From positions 496,001 through 560,000 of the forward strand of contig NZ_RKHR01000004.1 of the NCBI RefSeq assembly GCF_003752585.1: DNA of 64,000 nt, in the 5' to 3' direction. Below the pieces are notes generated by a model that did no database searches, was not told where the DNA came from, and saw only the letters and a program-made list of their open reading frames with translations. Both the position numbers and the translations under genes were made by a program. The stretch comes from Sinobacterium caligoides (lineage in GTDB: Bacteria; Pseudomonadota; Gammaproteobacteria; Pseudomonadales; Sinobacteriaceae). Below, piece after piece: positions 1 to 9,173 of the stretch; position 1 is the first letter of the stretch, and each line of letters opens with the position of its first letter.

Positions 1-2222
1 TGATTCTCGCCACCGGCTCCTTCCCCTTCGTGCCCCCGGTACCTGGTCACGATCGCGAGAACTGCTTTGTCTACCGCACGATCGAAGACCTTGAGGCGAT
101 CACCGAGGCTTCTAAAAAGGCTTCTGTCGGCGTCGTCATCGGCGGTGGTCTGCTTGGCCTAGAAGCGGCAAAGGCACTAAAAGACTTAGATTTAAAAACA
201 CACGTCGTCGAGTTTGCTCCTCGCCTCATGGCGGTGCAGGTCGATGACAATGGCGGCAAGTTGCTGCGCCAAAAGATTGAAGATTTAGGCGTGGGCGTAC
301 ACACCGAGAAAAACACCCAGAACATCGGTGATGGTGAAGAGTGCGTGCACAAGATGATCTTTGCCGATGACAGCGAGTTGGAGACGGACATCATCGTCTT
401 CTCTGCCGGTATCCGCCCTCAGGACGCGCTGGCAAGATCCAGCGAGCTAGAGATCGGCCCCCGCGGCGGTATCGTTATCGACAACGACTGCCTGACCTCC
501 GATAAAAACATCTACGCCATCGGCGAATGCGCTCTCTGGGAGGGTCGTATCTACGGTCTTATCGCGCCCGGTAATGACATGGCTCGCGTCGCTGCCGGCC
601 ATGTCAGCAGCAACGGAGAAGCTCAGTTTACCGGTGCCGATATGAGCACGAAGCTGAAGTTAATGGGGGTTGACGTCGCCTCGATCGGTGATGCCCACGC
701 CAATACCCCTGGCAGTAAGTGCTATACCTACATCGACGAGCAGGCAGAAGTCTACAAGAAAATCGTTGTCAGCGAAGACGGCAAGCACCTACTCGGTAGC
801 GTATTGATCGGTGACGCCGAAGACTACAGCAGCTTGCTACAGTACTCACTCAATAAGATTGAGCTGCCAGAAAACCCCGATAGCATGATCTTACCCAGCT
901 ACGACGGTAGCAGCGGCGTTGCCCTCGGTGCGGACGCCCTGCCCGACTCTGCACAGATCTGTTCCTGTAACAATGTTTCCAAAGGCGACATCAACGGCGT
1001 CGTACAGTCTGGTTGCTGCACCATTGGCGAAGTTAAAGACGCCACCAAAGCAGGGACGACCTGTGGCGGCTGTGTAGCCCTTGTCGGCCAAGTCATGAAT
1101 GCCGAGCTTACCAAGCTTGGCGTCGAGGTGAACACCGACCTCTGCGAACACTTCGCCTACACCCGCCAAGAGATGTATCACCTGGTCCGCGTCGGCAAGA
1201 TCAAAACTTTCGATGAGATGCTCGAAAAGCACGGCAAAGGCAAGGGCTGCGATATCTGTAAGCCGACCACTGCCTCAATCCTCGCCACCTGCTGGAATGA
1301 TCACATTCTCGACGAGCCCCTCGGCGGCCTGCAGGATACCAACGATCGCTTCCTCGCTAACATGCAGAAAGACGGCACCTTCTCCGTCGTGCCGCGGATG
1401 CCTGGTGGTGAGGTCACCGCAGATGGTCTGATCGCCATCGGTCAAGTCGCCAAAGACTTCAACCTCTACACCAAGATCACCGGCGGCCAGCGTGTCGACC
1501 TATTTGGCGCCACCGCCGATCAACTGCCTCTCGTCTGGGAAAAGCTAATCGCCGCTGGCTTCGAATCGGGCCACGCCTACGGCAAGTCACTGCGTACCGT
1601 AAAATCTTGTGTGGGTTCCACCTGGTGCCGCTACGGCGTGCAGGATTCGATGGGACAGGCCATCGACATCGAGAACCGCTACAAGGGGCTACGCTCCCCG
1701 CACAAACTTAAGATGGCCGTCTCAGGCTGTACCCGTGAATGCGCAGAGGCACAGAGCAAAGACGTTGGCATCATCGCTACCGAGAAAGGTTGGAACATGT
1801 ATGTCTGCGGCAACGGCGGCATGAAGCCACGTCACGCCGACCTGTTTGCCTCCGACCTCGATGATGAGACGCTGGTGAAGTACATCGACCGCTTCTTCAT
1901 GTTCTACATCCGTACCGCCGACCGACTACAGCGCACCAGCACTTGGATGGATAACCTGGAGGGCGGCCTCAGCTACCTGCAGGATGTTGTGATCAATGAC
2001 AGCTTAGGCATCTGCGACGAGCTAGAGAGCGAGATGCAATCTGTCATCAACACCTATCAATGCGAGTGGAAGACTGCCATTGAAAACGAGAGCAAAGTGA
2101 AGCAATTCCGCAGCTTTATCAACAGCGACAAGAAAGACGACAACATCGTCTTCATCGAAGAGCGCGGTCAGATTCGCCCCGCGACGACTGTTGAAAAAGC
2201 CGACCTCATCGCCAAGGCGTAA
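1..2222 (+). CDS. nirB: Nitrite reductase (NADH) large subunit, 5' truncated
   Basis: Large subunit of the cytoplasmic siroheme nitrite reductase, which reduces nitrite to ammonium with NADH. The reading frame is already open at base 3 (ILATGSFPFVPPVPG, the first dinucleotide-binding domain), so the gene starts upstream of the window. About 740 residues are visible against roughly 850 in the family, so about 110 N-terminal residues are missing. Visible in order: the second FAD/NAD(P)H-binding half (VVIGGGLLGLEAA), a BFD-type [2Fe-2S] domain with C-x-C and C-x2-C (CSCNN, CGGC), a linker domain, then the sulfite/nitrite reductase half with the C-x5-C (CVGSTWC) and C-x3-C (CTREC) ligands for the 4Fe-4S/siroheme centre. 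The GTG at base 30 is internal, not the start. nirD follows after 26 bp, as expected for a nirBD operon. Confidence 0.96.
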   Translation, partial: ILATGSFPFVPPVPGHDRENCFVYRTIEDLEAITEASKKASVGVVIGGGLLGLEAAKALKDLDLKTHVVEFAPRLMAVQVDDNGGKLLRQKIEDLGVGVHTEKNTQNIGDGEECVHKMIFADDSELETDIIVFSAGIRPQDALARSSELEIGPRGGIVIDNDCLTSDKNIYAIGECALWEGRIYGLIAPGNDMARVAAGHVSSNGEAQFTGADMSTKLKLMGVDVASIGDAHANTPGSKCYTYIDEQAEVYKKIVVSEDGKHLLGSVLIGDAEDYSSLLQYSLNKIELPENPDSMILPSYDGSSGVALGADALPDSAQICSCNNVSKGDINGVVQSGCCTIGEVKDATKAGTTCGGCVALVGQVMNAELTKLGVEVNTDLCEHFAYTRQEMYHLVRVGKIKTFDEMLEKHGKGKGCDICKPTTASILATCWNDHILDEPLGGLQDTNDRFLANMQKDGTFSVVPRMPGGEVTADGLIAIGQVAKDFNLYTKITGGQRVDLFGATADQLPLVWEKLIAAGFESGHAYGKSLRTVKSCVGSTWCRYGVQDSMGQAIDIENRYKGLRSPHKLKMAVSGCTRECAEAQSKDVGIIATEKGWNMYVCGNGGMKPRHADLFASDLDDETLVKYIDRFFMFYIRTADRLQRTSTWMDNLEGGLSYLQDVVINDSLGICDELESEMQSVINTYQCEWKTAIENESKVKQFRSFINSDKKDDNIVFIEERGQIRPATTVEKADLIAKA

Positions 2223-2248
2223 GCCGCACCACTAATTTGGAGAATACT

Positions 2249-2566
2249 ATGAGCTGGACTACCGTTTGTAACATCGACGACATCCTTCCTAACGCCGGTG
2301 CCGCGGTCATCGTTAACGATAAGCAGATCGCCATCTTTCGTGTCGATGACGAACTCTATGCACTCGATAACCACGACCCTCTCTGTGGTGCCAACATCAT
2401 TGCTCGCGGCATCGTCGGCAGCCTCAACGATGTCACCGTTGTCGCCAGCCCACTCTATAAGCAGCACTACTGCCTTGAGAGCGGTAAGTGCCTGGAGGAG
2501 GACGTCAGTCTAGCGACCTACCAGGTTCGTACCAATGGCGACAGCGTCGAGCTCCTCGCCGCCTAG
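2249..2566 (+). CDS. nirD: Nitrite reductase (NADH) small subunit
   Basis: Small subunit of NADH-nitrite reductase, 105 residues, with a Rieske-like fold. The family signature YALDNHDPLCGAN and SPLYKQHYCLESGKCLE is present. As in other NirD proteins, the Rieske Cys-His cluster ligands are not conserved (no C-x-H / C-x2-H pair), so it probably does not carry its own [2Fe-2S] cluster. I chose the ATG at 2249 because a TTGGAG ribosome-binding site lies six bases upstream. A TTG at 2237 would sit on that site. It follows nirB after 26 bp and should be co-transcribed with it. Confidence 0.95.
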   Translation: MSWTTVCNIDDILPNAGAAVIVNDKQIAIFRVDDELYALDNHDPLCGANIIARGIVGSLNDVTVVASPLYKQHYCLESGKCLEEDVSLATYQVRTNGDSVELLAA

Positions 2567-2754
2567 GCAAGCGGCAACTAAGCGGTAAGCTTTGCCAGTC
2601 GGTCTCTCCCCACAGAGGCTGGCTGGCGCCTCCTGTTATATCCTCCCCCTCTTTCCGTCCTGCAACAACCTAAGTCTCGACGATGAAGTCATCTCACCGC
2701 TAAAGCGGAGCAATATTCACGCAACCACAACGCCAACGATGTTTCTATTAGGCA

Positions 2755-2778
2755 CAAAAAAAGCGACCCTTGGGCCGC
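2755..2778 (-). terminator. Rho-independent terminator of ppaC
   Basis: Read on the minus strand, GCGGCCC and GGGTCGC pair (one G-T wobble) around a tiny loop and are followed by seven or more T. It lies just downstream of the minus-strand pyrophosphatase and would also end read-through against nirBD. Confidence 0.75.
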
Positions 2779-2805
2779 CTTCTGGTTAACCGTGAGGGCC
2801 TCAGC

Positions 2806-3765
2806 TTAAGCTGAAAGTACCTCTTGAATCACAGGCATCAGCTGCTTCTTGCGAGAGATCAGCCCCGGCAAAAGCATCCAGTTATTTTCCGCCGCAGCAC
2901 CATAGGCGGTACCGGCGAGCTCGGCTTCAGCATCCGAGTAGATAACCAGGTGCGACTGCTTGTTCTTGGTGTCGACTATGGCAAAAAAGATGAAGTCGAG
3001 GCCCTGCTTGGCCTTCTCGCCTGTCATCTCTTCTAGAAATGCCGCCTGACGCTCGATCAACTGCTCTGGCTTCAGTGTCTCAGCAACGCCAAAGCCGACT
3101 TTCTTGCCATTGATTTCGTAGTGCTTGAAATCCCCCTTGAGCACGTCGTAGGTCGATACATCGGCAAGATCAGACTTTGCCTCTAGCATCGCAGTACCAA
3201 AGGCATACAAATCGTCAATACCGGCAAACTTAGCCAACTTCTCCGCGAAAGGCTTATCCTGTGGACATGTCGTTGGCGACTCAAAAATCAATGTATCAGA
3301 CAGGATACCGGCCAGCAGCACACAAGCGGTGCTCTTAGTCGGCTGCTTACCCATCTTCTCGAAACGATCGGCTAGAATAGTCGCTGCACTGCCCCATGGA
3401 CGAATATCGACCGACATTGCCGTGTTAAAGGTAATTGGCTGATCTTGAATCGCGTGGTGATCAATAATTGCCACAATGTCTTTGTTATCAACATCTTTGT
3501 GCAGCTGTGTCTTCTGGTTAAAATCAACCAAACCGACCGTTTGCCCCTCTTCTTTAGTGATCATCTTCGGCAGCTCAGCACCGCAGTAATCCATCACGAA
3601 AGCAGTCTCTTTGTTCAGTTCACCTGCGCGACGCGGCTCTCCACCAAATAACTCAGCTGCACCAATGGCCGAGCCAATAGTATCGCTGTCGGGGCTAAGA
3701 TGGCCCAACCAAACGAGGTTCTCTGTGTCGTTATTTTCCGGGGTTTCTAGATCAAAAAAAGCCAT
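2806..3765 (-). CDS. ppaC: Manganese-dependent inorganic pyrophosphatase (family II)
   Basis: Cytoplasmic family II pyrophosphatase of the DHH superfamily, splitting pyrophosphate into two phosphates with Mn or Co. Length 319 residues, close to the usual 310. Metal-binding motifs are intact: GHLSPDSD (H22, D26, D28), VDFN (D81), IIDHH (D102-H104) and, in the C-terminal DHHA2 domain, the substrate-binding SRKKQ at 304-308. No CBS or DRTGG regulatory insert is present, so it is the simple form. It is transcribed away from a second, unrelated pyrophosphatase (family I) 400 bp away, so the cell holds two isozymes with different metal needs. The start ATG has a modest AGG-type ribosome-binding site. 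Confidence 0.95.
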   Translation of the reverse strand: MAFFDLETPENNDTENLVWLGHLSPDSDTIGSAIGAAELFGGEPRRAGELNKETAFVMDYCGAELPKMITKEEGQTVGLVDFNQKTQLHKDVDNKDIVAIIDHHAIQDQPITFNTAMSVDIRPWGSAATILADRFEKMGKQPTKSTACVLLAGILSDTLIFESPTTCPQDKPFAEKLAKFAGIDDLYAFGTAMLEAKSDLADVSTYDVLKGDFKHYEINGKKVGFGVAETLKPEQLIERQAAFLEEMTGEKAKQGLDFIFFAIVDTKNKQSHLVIYSDAEAELAGTAYGAAAENNWMLLPGLISRKKQLMPVIQEVLSA

Positions 3766-4167
3766 GATACTTGCCTATAGAATTCTGCAGATAAATAGGG
3801 TGTCACACACCTAATAACTAGGCGTTATTTTAATTGACGCAATTATAGCCAAAAAAAACATTTTCGTAACGTTAAAGTCGTTTTAAAACGCCAAATTAAC
3901 CAGCTACGCCTCACCGATACAGAGGAATCAGCTAAAAAACCCGCCCCGCTCGCCGTAAAAAAAGCACGACACAAGCCTCGTAAACGCTTGTATGCAAAAG
4001 CACCTGCCTAGCCGCGGCCGCCCCCCCCCCACCAACGACATTAAAAGCGGACCAAAATAACAAGCCAGCATGCCATATAAACAGTAAGGTAGAAGGCACA
4101 CTGAGGCGGACTCGCCTTGGTCTATAATTCAACGTCACCTGTTTTTCATCCCAGTTAAGGAGGTCAT
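3766..4167. other. Divergent pyrophosphatase intergenic region with C10 tract
   Basis: About 400 bp with no convincing gene. It must hold both promoters for ppaC and ppa. Visible: an A-rich stretch near 3850, a run of ten C at 4021-4030 directly after a GC-rich block, and a TATAAT hexamer at 4123-4128 that could be the -10 box of ppa (no good -35 partner). The minus-strand open frame here is glycine/arginine-rich and I regard it as chance. Confidence 0.5.
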
Positions 4168-4701
4168 ATGAGTTTTAATAGCATACCCGCAGGCAAGGAC
4201 CTGCCAGAGGACATCTACGTCGTCGTAGAGATTCCCGCAAATCACGCCCCGATCAAATATGAGATCGACAAAGAGGCAGACTGCCTCATGGTTGACCGCT
4301 TCATGGCCACACCCATGTTCTATCCTGCTAACTATGGTTACATCAACAATACCCTCTCCGCCGATGGCGACCCCCTCGATGTACTTGTCGTGACCCCCTA
4401 CCCCGTCGCCCCTGGTGCCGTTGTGCGTGCCCGCCCTGTTGGCATGTTAAAGATGAGCGATGAGGCCGGGCAAGACTCTAAGCTCATTGCCGTTCCACAT
4501 AGCAAGCTCTCCAGCGCCTATGACGGGGTAAAAGAGTGTAGCGACCTCCCGCCGCTCCTCATCAAGCAGATAGCCCACTTCTTCGAGAATTATAAAGACC
4601 TCGAGATAGGCAAGTGGGTCAAAGTCGAAGGCTGGGCAGATGCCGCAGCAGCTAGGGCCGAAATTATGGCCTCTGTTGCCGCCTATCAAACAAGCAAATA
4701 G
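4168..4701 (+). CDS. ppa: Inorganic pyrophosphatase (family I)
   Basis: Magnesium-dependent soluble pyrophosphatase, 177 residues, the normal bacterial size. The active-site residues known from the E. coli enzyme are all present, shifted by one: E21, K30, R44, Y56 and the metal-binding DGDPLD with D66, D68 and D71. The start is well set by AAGGAGG nine bases before the ATG. It stands alone, divergent from ppaC, and is followed by a strong hairpin. Confidence 0.96.
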   Translation: MSFNSIPAGKDLPEDIYVVVEIPANHAPIKYEIDKEADCLMVDRFMATPMFYPANYGYINNTLSADGDPLDVLVVTPYPVAPGAVVRARPVGMLKMSDEAGQDSKLIAVPHSKLSSAYDGVKECSDLPPLLIKQIAHFFENYKDLEIGKWVKVEGWADAAAARAEIMASVAAYQTSK

Positions 4702-4745
4702 TTAAACATAAGGCACTCTATCTGCGAAAAACTACTGCACTGCAC

Positions 4746-4781
4746 GCAACAAAAGGCCCTCCGACCAAAGCCTTTTGTTGC
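4746..4781 (+). terminator. Hairpin after ppa, probable terminator
   Basis: GCAACAAAAGGC and GCCTTTTGTTGC form a perfect 12-bp stem with a 12-base loop, 45 bp after the ppa stop. No clean T-run follows, so it could be a weak or factor-assisted terminator, or an mRNA-stabilising structure. From here to the next gene (about 5025) the DNA is AT-rich with nothing else I can name. Confidence 0.55.
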
Positions 4782-5025
4782 AACAAAAATATAAAGTGAC
4801 AAATCATTATCGACAACAAAATAAAATAAAAAGCCTTTAAATAGGCACTAAAGTACCACTAGGAAAGCTCTATATAGGTTTTTTGTATAACTATTCGACA
4901 GTTTGTCATGAAAAATTAAGAAACGCTTTTCCTAAGCTGACAACTGCTTATAATCCCGCCCAGCTATCGAAATATCGCACAAGCAAGTGATTATTCAATC
5001 ATCATATTTCAAAAAGGGATTTGTC

Positions 5026-5637
5026 GTGTCTAAAATAGTAAGTCGCCTAAGCCTCATCTTCTTCATCGCCACCCTCTTCGCCTGCGCAACGCCCCCGGAG
5101 CGGACCGAGGATATGACGCCCGTCGCACCTGCTACCGCCATCACCGCTCCACCGCAAGGCCTTGCACAGGTTATCTTTTTACGCCCCAACCGTGGCATCG
5201 TCACCGAGAGTGATATTGCCTTATACCGCATTGCACGCGAGCGCACACCGATCGCTCCACTCCCCGAAGGCTTCCAGCTGGTGCACAATATCAGCCCAGG
5301 CAACCATACCTTTATGGGCTACCAGAACGGCAAGGCTCACTTCATCGAGGCATCACTCGCTGCTGGTAAACGTTACTATATCCTCATCGAGCCGATTAAC
5401 AGCAAAGAGAACGCTCTACTCGCCGTTACTCAACAACTACGCGATCAAGAAAGCTTTAAACAATGGCTATCACTACCCGCGATTAGCAGCCAACTACCGA
5501 ATAGCGTCGATTGGTACCAACAGCATAACGATAAAGTCGACAGCGCTCAGGTCGTCTCTTGGCAGCGCTGGCAACAAAGGGATAGCGCCGATCAGCGCAA
5601 GTTCACTCTGAACAGTCAGGATGGCATCAGCCCTTAA
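5026..5637 (+). CDS. Predicted lipoprotein, DUF2846-like
   Basis: 203-residue predicted outer-membrane or periplasmic lipoprotein. The N-terminus has a basic region, a hydrophobic core (LSLIFFIATLFAC) and a lipobox LFAC, followed by a Pro/Thr/Ala-rich linker. The body (APPQGLAQVIFLRPNRG, then a GNHTFMGY and a YYILIEP segment) resembles the small beta-rich DUF2846-type domain, but that link is only by eye. I chose the GTG at 5026 because AAAGGGA lies seven bases upstream and the signal peptide then starts properly; a GTG at 4987 would add 13 residues with no ribosome-binding site. It is monocistronic and converges with avtA. Confidence 0.75.
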   Translation: MSKIVSRLSLIFFIATLFACATPPERTEDMTPVAPATAITAPPQGLAQVIFLRPNRGIVTESDIALYRIARERTPIAPLPEGFQLVHNISPGNHTFMGYQNGKAHFIEASLAAGKRYYILIEPINSKENALLAVTQQLRDQESFKQWLSLPAISSQLPNSVDWYQQHNDKVDSAQVVSWQRWQQRDSADQRKFTLNSQDGISP

Positions 5638-5712
5638 CATCTAATCCTTAACACCTCCGCGTGAAGGCAGTATTGATCGCTACCGCAAAAATCGATAGCT
5701 TTTGGCTGTCTC

Positions 5713-6972
5713 TTAAGCCTCTGCGTAAGCCTTGGCAACCTCTTCGGCAATCAATGCAACCCCCGCCTCAACAACGGCAGCCTCTTGCGCATAAGAGACA
5801 CGAATACACTCATGCTTATGCTGCCACTCCTCCTCTAAACCGGGGAAAAAGTTATGCCCCGGAACCACCAACACACCGCGCTGCTTCAACCGCTCGTAAA
5901 GCTCTTGCGAGCTTATTGGCAAGCCCTCAAACCACAGCCAGAGAAAAATCGCTCCCTCCGGCTTGTGAATACGATAAGGCAGGTCGGCCAGCGCCTCCCT
6001 GAACCAAGCTACCGTCTGTTGCGCCCGCTGCTGATAGAACGGCTTCACCACCGTTTGGCTAAGGCTCAACACTTCACCACTAGCGAAGAGCTCACTCGCC
6101 ATCGCCGGCCCCAGGTTGCCGCAGGCTAAACTCAATACCGTATTAGCATTGCTATAGGCTGTGGCAATCTCCTCTCGAGCGACGATAATACCGGTTCGCA
6201 CTCCTGGCAGCCCCAGCTTGGAGAGGCTCAACACCACAATGGTATTATCGTTCCAGTGCGCCTTAGCATCGGTAAATAGAATATTGGGGAAAGGCAGACC
6301 ATAGGCACCATCGATGATCAAAGGAATGTCATTTTCCTTGGCGATACGATCGAGCAATTCAATCTCGCTATCCGTCAACACATTACCTGTAGGGTTGGTC
6401 GGACGTGACACGCAGAGCGCAGCAACAGAGTCGTCGATATGCAGCTCATTGAAATCGACACGGTATTTAAACTGGTTATCATCGAGCAGCTCGATCTTCG
6501 GGCGAGTCGCAGAAAAGAAGTTTTCTCCTAAACCAATTTCGCTATAACCAAGGTATTCCGGCGCCAGCGGCAGGTGAATAGTCCGTTTACTGCCGTCAGC
6601 CATCTCACCAGCAAACATATTGTAAAGAACAAAAAATGCCGACTGACTGCCGTTGGATATAGCGATATTTTCACGATTTATCGGCCAGCCAAGCTGATCG
6701 CTCAACAGCGTCGCGACCTGCTCACGAAACTGCTGTTCTCCCTGCGGGGACTGATAAATACCTAACAAGCTATGTCGCTTCTCATCGTCCGCCACAATCG
6801 CCTGCAAGCGCTGGGCAAAAACTTCCTCTAACTTCTCTAGACGTGCCGGGTTACCACCGCCCATAAAGAGCATGTCAGGGTTCTCGTTGAGGGCATTACC
6901 TAAATCAGCCATTAACTCTACAATACCGGAGTGGCTATTAGTAAACTTTTCCCCGAACACAGACAACTTCAT
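5713..6972 (-). CDS. avtA: Valine-pyruvate aminotransferase
   Basis: Fold-type I PLP aminotransferase of 419 residues, matching AvtA throughout (start KLSVFGEKFTNSHSGIVELM, MGGGNPA, PRFxEYLGY-like LAPEYLGYSEIG). AvtA exchanges the amino group between valine and pyruvate, giving 2-oxoisovalerate and alanine. The PLP lysine lies in LSLSKLGLPGVRTG and the cofactor-contacting NPTGN and DGAYGLPFP segments are present. GAGG precedes the ATG at a normal distance. It stands alone between two convergent or loosely spaced genes, so context adds little. Confidence 0.93.
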   Translation of the reverse strand: MKLSVFGEKFTNSHSGIVELMADLGNALNENPDMLFMGGGNPARLEKLEEVFAQRLQAIVADDEKRHSLLGIYQSPQGEQQFREQVATLLSDQLGWPINRENIAISNGSQSAFFVLYNMFAGEMADGSKRTIHLPLAPEYLGYSEIGLGENFFSATRPKIELLDDNQFKYRVDFNELHIDDSVAALCVSRPTNPTGNVLTDSEIELLDRIAKENDIPLIIDGAYGLPFPNILFTDAKAHWNDNTIVVLSLSKLGLPGVRTGIIVAREEIATAYSNANTVLSLACGNLGPAMASELFASGEVLSLSQTVVKPFYQQRAQQTVAWFREALADLPYRIHKPEGAIFLWLWFEGLPISSQELYERLKQRGVLVVPGHNFFPGLEEEWQHKHECIRVSYAQEAAVVEAGVALIAEEVAKAYAEA

Positions 6973-7025
6973 GACAACCTCAAGCTATATCAAGCAAAAG
7001 CTCAATCAAGTAAAAACTTAATTAA

Positions 7026-7050
7026 GCAAAAACAGGGGGATCCCCCTACG
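7026..7050 (-). terminator. Terminator downstream of the DUF695-like gene
   Basis: On the minus strand the perfect palindrome AGGGGGATCCCCCT (7034-7047) is followed by GTTTTTG. It ends transcripts from the gene stopping at 7132, before the avtA promoter. Confidence 0.6.
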
Positions 7051-7131
7051 CAAAAAAAAACAATTTATCGAGCTTATCATTAGCGGCAACGCCGCAAGTA
7101 GCCACAGAATACTACCGCTAATCAGTTACTA

Positions 7132-7599
7132 TTATGGCGCATTATCAGCAGAGAACTGCTTAAGATAATCTTCCGCCATCTCCCACTCCATATCGGGGTC
7201 GATAGTGTAACTAAAGGGGCGAGGGTTCTCCTCCGCCTCAATAAGCTGCTGAATCAGCTTATCCGCCATTGCCGGGTTGTACACACGAAACAGTAGCTCA
7301 CGTGTCTTCCGCCAAGTAATTCTCGCCAACGGCATAGCATTACCGCCGGCCCGCAGATCTGTCTCTAGTTGCTGACAGAAAGGCTCTATCTCCTTAGACT
7401 CACTATCAAGCGTCATACCCTGAGCATCTTCCGTCTGTAAATCGAGGATGATTGACAGCTGCCAACCAAACAACTGCCGCTCAGCCTTATCAATCGATGC
7501 CAGTGAAGTATTCACCGCCGCATAGACCTTCGCCCCCTCATCTTCTCGTTGAACGACAGTATAGGATGACTCTGGTACTACAAACTTCGTGTTACTCAC
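7132..7599 (-). CDS. DUF695-like protein of unknown function
   Basis: 155-residue cytoplasmic protein with no signal peptide or membrane span. The order of segments (an initial aromatic strand, a central LARITWRKTRELLFRVYNP, and a terminal YTIDPDMEWEMAEDYLKQF) resembles the DUF695 domain, in which a conserved D..W near the end is typical. No catalytic residues are evident and the function is not known. The start codon is GTG with a loose GAGAGTGAG upstream. It is divergent from the LuxR-type regulator, with about 270 bp between them in which I see no clear operator. Confidence 0.7.
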   Translation of the reverse strand: MSNTKFVVPESSYTVVQREDEGAKVYAAVNTSLASIDKAERQLFGWQLSIILDLQTEDAQGMTLDSESKEIEPFCQQLETDLRAGGNAMPLARITWRKTRELLFRVYNPAMADKLIQQLIEAEENPRPFSYTIDPDMEWEMAEDYLKQFSADNAP

Positions 7600-7872
7600 G
7601 TCGCGGTCTCACTCTCTGTTATATATTGCCCGAACGAAGGCACAACACCCCCGCAATATTTGTCGCGGATTATACGCGCTATGCTCAGCTGAGACCACTC
7701 ACCACAGGGACGGCTGGCAAGCGTCAACATTACAATCGACAGAAAAAACAACTTTCACTAGCTATTTTTAAAATTTTCAGTCATTTACCTCTCGCCCAGC
7801 ATAGCCTAAAAGATATTTTTCGGTAGAATGGTGCCATCAAAATAAGCAGCACACCTATAAGGAAATATAACC

Positions 7873-9042
7873 ATGACTGCCAAAGAACCCAATATAACCA
7901 ATAATCCGAATGATAGCGCCATCGCTAACTACAGCACGCTGCTGCAGTCACTGTATTCCTGTCTTTCCGACTCCGCTGGCTTTAGCCAGTTTCTCGGTGA
8001 GCTTTGCAGTCACTTCAACTGCCATGCGGTCAACCTCACCGGACTCAACATCTCTCCGAGATTGATGACATTCGGCTGGTCCTTCGGTATTCCCAAAGCC
8101 GTTGAGAACTTTTATATTGAGCAGAACCTCATTGCTCACGACACCTTGATCGAGCTGGCGCTGCACCAGCCTGCCGGCGCCTTTTACGGTGCCAACCACA
8201 TCGACCCCGAAGCAAGGTTCTTAAACAAGTTAGATGACAGCTTAAAAATGTGGATGGAGAGTGAGAATATCGTCGATGTCGCTGGCATGTTAGTCTCCAA
8301 TAACGACGACAGCGCCATCATTTTAACGCTCTATCGCAACAAAGAGGGTGGCGGCTATAGTCATGATGACATCGCCAAGTTGAACCTGCTGGCCCCGCAC
8401 ATTCGCCAGGCAATCACCCTACACCAACAACTCTACTTCCAGTCTGTCGACAATATCTCGCTGAAAGCAGCACTCGACAGCGCGCCACAGGCCAGCATCG
8501 TCTTGAGCCCATTACTCGAGATTATTCATGCCAACAGCAAGGCTAAAGAATGGGTAGAGCAGGTCGAGCACCTCGATATCACCAACAACAATCGTGTTTT
8601 CTTCAATAACAAGGAGAAAAACTCCGAGTTTCAAAAGCACTGCTATCAACTGCTACACGCACTGGGTGACGCGCAACTGTCTTCGGTTGCAGTCTTCTCC
8701 ATCGACGACCCCTACGGCTTGCCGATTCGAGTAACGCTAACCCCCATCGGTACGGATGACGAGGGAGAAGGCTACAAGGCCTTACTCATGCAGTTCTTTG
8801 ATCCGAACAGCAGTGACCTACCACGCAGCGCAGAAATCCGTAAGGCTTTCTCCCTCAGCCCGTCTGAATCGCGTGTCTGCGAGCATTTAGTGCGCGGCTT
8901 CAGTGCCAAAGAGATTGCCCAGAAGATAGATCGCAAGGAGTCGACGATCAGAGACAATATCAAGTCGATCTTTCTCAAGACCGGTTACAACCGGCAGGTC
9001 GAGGTGGTCGCAGCCATCTTACGTACTATCCCTAGTCACTGA
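7873..9042 (+). CDS. LuxR-family transcriptional regulator
   Basis: 389-residue regulator. The C-terminal 65 residues form a classic LuxR/NarL-type helix-turn-helix (LSPSESRVCEHLVRGFSAKEIAQ ... STIRDNIKSIFLKTG), here split to keep it short. The N-terminal 320 residues are not a receiver (no phospho-acceptor Asp context) and not an obvious autoinducer-binding domain. They carry a region like the GAF/PAS-type sensors of stand-alone LuxR proteins, with HIRQAITLHQQLYF leading into a second PAS-like segment (ALDSAPQASIVLSPLLEIIHANSKA). The ligand is unknown. It is monocistronic with a ribosome-binding site TAAGGAAA before the ATG. Confidence 0.88.
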   Translation: MTAKEPNITNNPNDSAIANYSTLLQSLYSCLSDSAGFSQFLGELCSHFNCHAVNLTGLNISPRLMTFGWSFGIPKAVENFYIEQNLIAHDTLIELALHQPAGAFYGANHIDPEARFLNKLDDSLKMWMESENIVDVAGMLVSNNDDSAIILTLYRNKEGGGYSHDDIAKLNLLAPHIRQAITLHQQLYFQSVDNISLKAALDSAPQASIVLSPLLEIIHANSKAKEWVEQVEHLDITNNNRVFFNNKEKNSEFQKHCYQLLHALGDAQLSSVAVFSIDDPYGLPIRVTLTPIGTDDEGEGYKALLMQFFDPNSSDLPRSAEIRKAFSLSPSESRVCEHLVRGFSAKEIAQKIDRKESTIRDNIKSIFLKTGYNRQVEVVAAILRTIPSH

Positions 9043-9103
9043 CCCTAAGTGCCCAATGACTTTTGCCTCCGTGGCTAGAGTCTTAGTCAACAAAAGCCTC
9101 CTC

Positions 9104-9131
9104 GTTGCCGTGATCATAAGATCAAGGCAAC
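9104..9131. terminator. Hairpin between convergent genes
   Basis: GTTGCCGTGATC and GATCAAGGCAAC pair over 12 bp with one mismatch and an ATAA loop. It lies between the convergent LuxR-type gene and cobO and could serve both strands. No T-run follows. Confidence 0.5.
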
Positions 9132-9173
9132 GCTGGAGCCATAATGCTTTCTTCTCGACAGCCCGCAACCGAC

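Noticed and set aside
3932-4138. 68-codon minus-strand frame between the pyrophosphatase genes
   Set aside because: Includes translated poly-C (Gly run) and lacks a ribosome-binding site.
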